Positions 60,801-64,000 of a stretch of DNA of 64,000 nt are shown here, in pieces. Source of the DNA: an uncultured Bacteroidales bacterium (GTDB taxonomy: Bacteria > Bacteroidota > Bacteroidia > Bacteroidales > F082). The stretch spans positions 62,001-126,000 of the forward strand of contig CAJOCJ010000003.1 in NCBI GenBank assembly GCA_905236635.1, read 5' to 3'. Under the pieces are notes generated by a model that did not search any database, was not told where the DNA came from, and was given only the letters and a program-made list of their open reading frames with translations. The position numbers were made by a program, and so were the translations under genes. Numbering within the stretch: position 1 is the stretch's first letter; the number at the start of each line of letters is the position of its first letter.

Positions 60801-63800
60801 TACCATCGAGGACTGTCTCGCCATCGATGTGATCAACGAATGTACCAATAGTTCAGGTCCCATCGTTGGCAGCAACAACGGCGCCGTCAACAACAGCTAC
60901 TATTACAACTGCACTGTGGGCAGCGAGACCAATATGAGCGACGTTTACGCCGTGAACCATGCCAATAATGTCACCGTGGCCCCGGCGGGCGACGCCTTCG
61001 TTGCTTACGACTACGATGGCATCGCCGTCTATAACTATGGCTATGACTATAGTATGGCATACGGTGGCACGTTGTACGCCCCTGGATACGCTGAAGTGCT
61101 CCTCACGTTGGGCTACACTGGCGAACCGCAAACTTTTGGTGGCTATATGGCATCGGCAGGCACACTGACAGGCACCGAGAACCCCTACACGCTCTTCATG
61201 CCTTACGAAGATGTCATCATCAGCGCGCGCACGAGCATCCCGTATATCGACGCCGACGGCCAGACCGCCTATTGCCAAAACTACACCATACTCGACGGAA
61301 GTGAGGATTATATCTTTTACGGCGACAACGACGTGGAGGCCTGGTACGTGGTTGACCACGATGTCACCTACAGCGGCGGCATCTGGATCTATGGCCCAGC
61401 AAACTTGATTCTGGTGGACGGCGCCACATTGACGATTAACGATGAGGCCTATGGCGATTATGGGTATTTGGGCAGTAATAATCATTTTACAATCTACGTG
61501 CAGTCCGAGGGAACTGGTGCGATAAACGCTGTCAATTCGTACATTTTCGCAAATGGCTTGATAATTCATGGTGGTCATATCATTTTGGAAGGAGTTGATA
61601 GTTATGATTGTTTTATTTACTCATCCGACGATATGACAATCAATGGCGGAGAGATATCCATTGAAAATTTGGGTTACTGCATCGATATCTATGATGGCGA
61701 TCTCACCATCAACGGCGGAACCGTGAATCTGTCAAGTGGTAATTCCTCGTATAGTGTTAATACCATCGACGTTGATGGCGATGTGGTAATCAACGGTGGA
61801 GACATCACCGTAACAAACTCTTACGATGGTCATGGCATAGAAGGTAACAACATCACCATCAATGGTGGAAAAGTAACGGCATACGCTGAAGAGGATGCGG
61901 GCTTGTATGCCGGCGGCTACTTAGATGGTGCAATCACTCTTGGTTGGACCGACGAAAGCGACTTCATCACCTGCAACCGATATCCAGATTATAACGTGAT
62001 TGTTACCGAAGGTCAGGCCTTCACCGATGGGGAGGGTAACTATTTTGCGGGCATACTTGGTTGGAGTGAAATCCGAACCCTGTGGGGCAAGACCCTCAGG
62101 CCGTTCACCAACTTCAGCCAACCATTCAACATCACTTACGTGACCAATGGCGGCACCCTGCCAGAGGGTTATCCGACAACCTACACCTTCGCTGAGACGG
62201 TAGTCATGCCGATACCTACCAAGGCTGACAACACCTTCATGGGCTGGTACTTGTATAGTTACTTCGAGGGCGATCCCGTCACCGAAATCACCGCCGGCAC
62301 CATGATAGGCGACAAGACCTTATATGCTGAGTGGGCTCCTAAATACGCCGACGTCAGTTATATTGACGAGAATGGTTCACCGCAGACCGTCCGCGCCACC
62401 ATACTCTATGGCATCGAGACCGACACCCTTCCGGGAGGCATCTACACTTGTTTGCGTGATGTGTATTGCGACAAACTTGTCTTCAACGGCAACACAACCA
62501 TCATAATAAATGACGATTGCTATCTTTATGTTGAATGTATGGGCAAAGGCATCACCGATTCTGAGAACGGCCTCTTCGTCAACGGCGACCTCACCGTTTA
62601 CGGACAGGAGAATAGTTATGGCGGTATCTGCTCATACAATGTCCAGGCTTCAGGCGATGTGGCCATCTACGGCGGTTACACATTTATCGGCTACCTCAGT
62701 GCCAACAACGGCAACGGCACCATCACCCTCAGTTGGACAGGACCTGACAACGGTTATTATGTTATGGAATACATTGGCAATGTGGTTCTCGCCAAGACAT
62801 TTATGAATGAATACAATACCATATATGAGGCCGGTCCGGTTGAAGACGTGACCACCATCAACGACAAATGGCTCTACCCATGCGTCACCGAAACGGAAGT
62901 CAGCTACTTGGACGAGGACGGCGTGTTGCAGACCACCATGGCCAGAGTGCTTTACGGCGGAGAAGAGGCGGAATACCCAGGAGGTGTTTACACTGTTATG
63001 GCCGGCTATGCCAAGAGCAATGCCTACTATGACCGTCTCCATTTCACCGGCGACGCCACCCTCATCCTTCCTGATTATGGCAGTTTTGGCATCGCAGCAT
63101 ACAAGTCAGACGAAGATTACTGGCTTAAAGTTGATGGCGACCTCACAATCTACGGACAGACGATTGGTAATGGCGGATGCATATTTATAAATGACACTAT
63201 TCATGGCGATGTCAACATATATGGAGGTCAAAACACGCTCGTAAATCTCAATGCCGACAACATCAACCTCAGCTGGACAGCAGTTAATAACGACTACTTT
63301 ATTACACCTCAAGCAGGCACTGTGAATCTCCTCAAAGATTTCGTGACAAATACCCCAGAAGGCTTTGAGGTGATTCCTGCCGGAAACAACATCCCGTATG
63401 ATGTCATCAGCGACAAAGAAATCTCTCCATACGCCGAGACCGTGGCTGTCAGCTACATGGACGAGAACGGCGATACGCATACCGAGAATGCCACCGTGCT
63501 TTGGGATATCGAGACGAGTCTCGGCGGCGGCACCTATACCTTTATGCGCGATAATTTCTTCAACCAGATCAGCTTCAGCGGTGACACCAAACTCATCGTT
63601 CCTGACGGTATCGATATCTATTGCAATGACGTGGATAATGCTCTCAGCGTTAACGGTGACTTGGCCATCTATGGTCAGAAGAACCGCTATGGCACTATCA
63701 ACTTCAAAGCCACTACCACGGGCGATGTCATCGTTGGCAATGTTTATGTTAATAGCTCTGTCATCAATAGTGGGGGTGATATCCTCATCGTAGGCGGCCA

Positions 63801-64000
63801 ACAAAGTTACAGCAACCTCAAGGCCAACGGCGGCAACGGCACCATCACTCTTGGTTACCTTTCTGACTACGATGTGATCCGATGCTATGACTATGAGGGT
63901 ACCGTGGCTATCAGGGCAGGCCAGGCAATGCAACACTGGGGAACAGTTTACATGGGCACGCTCACAGCTGATGAGGTGGACGAAATCGAAGGTGGTGCAT
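51856..64000 (+). CDS. Giant secreted repeat protein (adhesin-like), incomplete at the window end
   Basis: One open frame of at least 4,048 codons with no stop to the window end. The N-terminus has two hydrophobic stretches (about 5-22 and 34-44) with cleavage likely at SAFA|QT (49/50). A Calx-beta-like domain (about 50-125) follows. From about 53,350 come five cycles of: (A) a WxGNGTxxxPYII... GLUG/beta-helix part with GIFDGDGHSISGIRIY, GGIVGLNQGTVENC and YYRNCTVGN; (B) DGTLYAPEGATVSLNLSY...YTLYM; (C) WYVVDHDV, ILVDGATLTIN, INGG strands and ITLGWTDxxDFIT...GTLTxDQVTAIAGQTL. Three Listeria-Bacteroides (InlB-type) repeats lie near 55,020, 57,025 and 62,125. The last 1.6 kb is C-like half-modules. 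Nucleotide composition is rich in ACC/GGC codons. Anchoring would be at the unseen C-terminus. Confidence 0.88.
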   Translation, partial: MTTFQIIGVIFMAVCAVGIIYSLRKGDKSRYHYLLLTLVMVASGQSAFAQTTWSLQPTSSGNTITYKVKRSGDISKAVTVRYRTVGLSSYEGENFTSANGTLTFPAGIDQQTVTVTTQTPSTEAYKYYQSGAARKYLFEVTDMGGFTLLSREDNAGAGTVFNTSYLNQSVTDLVYFNSNGAIKSGDGNKYVDASYSSSSWVQVTDGGYSQAVHTISTNNLYSNNSSATSFRSYLNEIGYNMYATVYFTQMEEQDGYQYIQILADNSSTYDGNDPNGAVNAPSTSLYKACFILSYDPSGSVMSDAHYQFFPHRYDYVDMAAEQTAGITHYEFDYDNSHLYQQKFRTTSYQASTSGSLVLAPTVNNLNVRFDAAGSGGDDWDFKNLKVRLALVDATKPKIRNNNDIRVADGAYGYGNTVYITIPFTEIVTVTGSPTLSTTWGELNYVAGSGTNVLTFSGHIEADLGTVLTINSIGGTSFTIKDLMGNTYNNTSINKTYSGLQVTNPWAGSGTANDPYIIMDSYQLNLLSKLVWAGNYYENKYFKLGANITYSSSTSWSSTSSFTSNFTSIGGWGHSFRGIFDGDGHSISGIRIYKSGSSTDDECQGLFGYASSATIKNLVLYNANIVGYKQVGGITGSHSSGTIQDCYVYNTRAKASDTQCGIIRGSGSATVTRGYYKDCMVGSNTGQHNIVKLTLTNDATVTRTPVTTVNSTLTTYSDGATISGEEYYSPDATITLGYSGSVPSGSFVKYTASTSTGDITFTNIDGNVLTMPDADVIVSAAILPEVTYLDANGDAHQCSDYTIITSSTSDVELGASGKTHWYVVSSDATINAMLKFTDATANLILCNGATLNVNRTNSGTAVVAQGLNIFGQTNGNGTLNVTASNGSGLSSHDLGIYGGIVSASGGNKGINSGSNSITLGYTAAANRIYASKYGCASLTVKAGQTLTDGEGHLYNGTYSGDDLYAALTAMATKTLQPAYSITLPDNFTVTGTTAAQGFAPAGEVVTLHTDAGYTITGASYTPAGGSATTINPVEGVWSFTMPAANTMVNATRSVNTYTVHFDANATNGIDVTGTMEDMDFTYGQAQNLTDNAFTREGYTFAGWNTAADGSGDAYTDGQNVNNLTTVLNGVVTLYAQWSVIPWQGNGTSENDPYIIIYASQLVKLSEDVNGGNSYPNKFFKLGNDIDMNGVAFDGIGIGSDINHSFDGIFNGDGKTISNVTVSKSNQDNVGFFGTVHNATIRNLILEGASIIGNTTVGVLVGYVFDNNSIENCLVMNSSVTYTNENFYIGVICGDITISYATLTGNYYYNCTLTNGNSTSTINIGIGSFSYGSSDVDGARSIHTLALPEHVTAISVDMLTYDNVTYYASNVEVTLTPAQGITLADVTVNGVAATHQQDETWTFTMPAADATVTCTSSVPYIDADGNQQTCSSYTVIDGSQNSYGTSGQTGWYVVSGDVTLNNNTEALKLQGSDNYLILCDGAKLTLNSTGSSGLYVNGNLTIFVQESGTGSIEAVSHMASIKVQHNCTINGGNFDLEGANSGGLHIYQGILTINGGTVIATSTNANAIHTQKVGSDVIINGGIVNVTTQAGGTHHAIKAEGNITLGFTNLTDRITASRYEAYNGTLSVKANQALYDGTAVAYSGTLTNTQINAIAGKTLEPCFILTLPAHVNATGVISQDGTTAYALAGNEITLAVTEGYEITSGAASLTMPTHNVVLDVTVQAIAYSISYDLAGGSVSTANPTEYTIETPDITLNNPTRPQFTFAGWTGTDLSEATLNVTIAQGSTGPRSYTANWEADIAENWGNGDGSLEAPYVITTTQGLDLLATLVNEGNTYEGKYFELGNDIDYVSNTTANYTAIGTKTCAFAGTFDGKGYAVKNFHIESNTGYQGLFGHVAESGTVKNVVVDNVVINDNAGIRNAGIVGLNWGSVENCLVINTVISGSWPEPIAGFVGTVTNSYYRNCTVGNWANQTNCYTITGDTGVTVAVNNYDYGVTYNGTLYAPEGATVSLNLSYDNVPSGKVPVFISSSGQLSGTGNPYTLYMENYEDVTITANLGIANVAYLDADGVQQTCPAAQLITSGDSGDEYDPMYYRGQWFVVDGNVNVTPSIRFRDDAHVILKDGATLNTDMMYGSYTLTIYAQSGGDNMGVINATVAAEGLTINGGIINANQDNDSKLSSNIGDLVINSGRITANEIRAAYIEHKSAADIILGWRNTTDFITAGSYSCESGNVKVRAGRVLTDGSNAYFGTLTADQVTAIAGQTLVPFQIGWEGNGTANAPYVIDTPEELNTLAMMVNGGENFDDTYFELGADIAYEYTSDWDDTTSEENNFAAIGGGSNNRVFMGIFDGKGYTISGIRIYKNEDGQGLFGMTLGAVIKNIVLTDTRITSNNSNIGGIVGLNQGTVENCLLINVLVRGNTNYNVIVGNNNDTVTNCYYRNCDGNGTKLSNAFTISAGEDVTVTVNSYNYGIEYDGTLYAPEDAEVSLNLGFTGDPTELGCYYASKGTLEGTENPYTLYMSYEDIIINARMRVPYIDANGQTAYCYNYIPLEGDNSVYGELGETWYVVDHDVTYNDRLSFLGDANLILVDGATLTINKEDDELDYGAMLSNSLTIYVQSEGTGAIVGINSFMGSEESMSIHGGHFTFTGQYGCIASIDDMTINGGQISINNEYYCLLAHGNITINGGDITVTNDGSGHSIYGNNVTINGGKVKAYVEDGYGIATDGTITLGWTDAANDLIMSENGFIAVNVMVAAGQVFTDGTNYYVGTLTNDQVTALAGQTLVPYQISWAGNGTEEHPYIITTPAELDWFSTMVNAGTPYENTYFELGNDIAYEYTSDWDDTSSEENNFTAIGSLNYCAFLGVFDGKGHAISGIRIYSNEGKQGLFGVTYNAVIRNITLTDTRITTVNEANVGGIVGVNQGTVENCHVTNTVNIHNVPVQVGGIVGLNTTDAIVRGCTSSVRLTIDNENYHGSYGGIVGSLGSGCTIEDCLAIDVINECTNSSGPIVGSNNGAVNNSYYYNCTVGSETNMSDVYAVNHANNVTVAPAGDAFVAYDYDGIAVYNYGYDYSMAYGGTLYAPGYAEVLLTLGYTGEPQTFGGYMASAGTLTGTENPYTLFMPYEDVIISARTSIPYIDADGQTAYCQNYTILDGSEDYIFYGDNDVEAWYVVDHDVTYSGGIWIYGPANLILVDGATLTINDEAYGDYGYLGSNNHFTIYVQSEGTGAINAVNSYIFANGLIIHGGHIILEGVDSYDCFIYSSDDMTINGGEISIENLGYCIDIYDGDLTINGGTVNLSSGNSSYSVNTIDVDGDVVINGGDITVTNSYDGHGIEGNNITINGGKVTAYAEEDAGLYAGGYLDGAITLGWTDESDFITCNRYPDYNVIVTEGQAFTDGEGNYFAGILGWSEIRTLWGKTLRPFTNFSQPFNITYVTNGGTLPEGYPTTYTFAETVVMPIPTKADNTFMGWYLYSYFEGDPVTEITAGTMIGDKTLYAEWAPKYADVSYIDENGSPQTVRATILYGIETDTLPGGIYTCLRDVYCDKLVFNGNTTIIINDDCYLYVECMGKGITDSENGLFVNGDLTVYGQENSYGGICSYNVQASGDVAIYGGYTFIGYLSANNGNGTITLSWTGPDNGYYVMEYIGNVVLAKTFMNEYNTIYEAGPVEDVTTINDKWLYPCVTETEVSYLDEDGVLQTTMARVLYGGEEAEYPGGVYTVMAGYAKSNAYYDRLHFTGDATLILPDYGSFGIAAYKSDEDYWLKVDGDLTIYGQTIGNGGCIFINDTIHGDVNIYGGQNTLVNLNADNINLSWTAVNNDYFITPQAGTVNLLKDFVTNTPEGFEVIPAGNNIPYDVISDKEISPYAETVAVSYMDENGDTHTENATVLWDIETSLGGGTYTFMRDNFFNQISFSGDTKLIVPDGIDIYCNDVDNALSVNGDLAIYGQKNRYGTINFKATTTGDVIVGNVYVNSSVINSGGDILIVGGQQSYSNLKANGGNGTITLGYLSDYDVIRCYDYEGTVAIRAGQAMQHWGTVYMGTLTADEVDEIEGGA

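Noticed and set aside
53350-62110. Repeated blocks that might look like a CRISPR array or tandem DNA repeats
   Set aside because: Repeats are long, diverged and in one reading frame; they are protein modules, with no short identical repeats separated by unique spacers.
55393-63936. Several long minus-strand frames inside the giant gene (55393-56193, 57679-58362, 60853-61578, 63106-63936)
   Set aside because: They lie fully opposite the continuous plus-strand frame, lack start context, promoters or recognisable domains, and are explained by its repeated codon pattern.

Overview
The window looks like a chromosomal segment of an uncultured gut- or rumen-type Bacteroidales (phylum Bacteroidota). 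The evidence is as follows. Many start points are preceded by the Bacteroidota -7 element TAnnTTTG, usually without a Shine-Dalgarno sequence. There is a serine palmitoyltransferase locus for sphingolipids. There is a PorG-like protein and a secreted protein with a type IX secretion (T9SS) C-terminal sorting domain. The envelope gene order nadK-porG-uppS-bamA-skp-skp is typical of the order, and FadL/OmpP1, DUF2807, DUF2490 and DUF4956 families are present. One tRNA gene (Arg, CCG) was found. No rRNA, CRISPR array, intact IS element or prophage was seen.

Layout. (1) 1-8.9 kb, plus strand: rsgA, an Omp85-like protein, nadK, porG-like, uppS, bamA and two OmpH/Skp chaperones, ended by a strong terminator. 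(2) 8.9-13.5 kb: a sphingolipid locus. A VOC protein and an SDR run leftward; serine palmitoyltransferase, a second SDR and a MarR regulator run rightward. (3) 13.5-18.7 kb: a lipoprotein, a small secreted protein, a VTC-type polyphosphate polymerase, DUF4956, DUF2490 and a GH2 glycosidase. (4) 18.8-26.8 kb: a one-cluster mini-ferredoxin divergent from korAB, a flavin reductase, a membrane-anchored unknown, tilS and a DsbD-like protein. (5) 26.9-32.6 kb, accessory: a strong promoter drives a structured RNA, then five secreted LPP20/CsgG-like proteins. The last two carry C-terminal FGE/C-type-lectin domains whose ends vary like targets of diversity-generating retroelements. A decayed RhuM gene follows.

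(6) 32.6-36.7 kb, minus strand: lpxK, purine nucleoside phosphorylase, lpxH and an M20 dipeptidase. (7) 36.7-47 kb: nif3, a coiled-coil zinc-ribbon protein, FadL/OmpP1, a low-complexity lipoprotein, proS, DUF2807, a PagL-like protein, mazG, cdsA and psd. (8) 47-51.7 kb: a T9SS cargo protein with two lectin-like domains, a radical SAM protein, tRNA-Arg and an abutting membrane-bound AraC regulator. (9) 51,856 to the window end: one uninterrupted giant reading frame of at least 4,048 codons. It encodes a secreted repeat protein (Calx-beta-like start, five cycles of GLUG/beta-helix modules, and Listeria-Bacteroides repeats) and has no stop inside the window.

Functional themes: most genes serve the outer envelope (lipid A: lpxH, lpxK, PagL-like; phospholipid: cdsA, psd; sphingolipid: SPT; outer-membrane assembly: bamA, skp; surface display). 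The least ordinary items are the giant adhesin-like gene, the FGE pair with retroelement-like variable ends, the structured RNA before them, a dispersed palindromic repeat that has entered the tilS coding sequence, a family of heptamer tandem repeats in the spacers, and a tRNA gene whose 3' end directly abuts a start codon.
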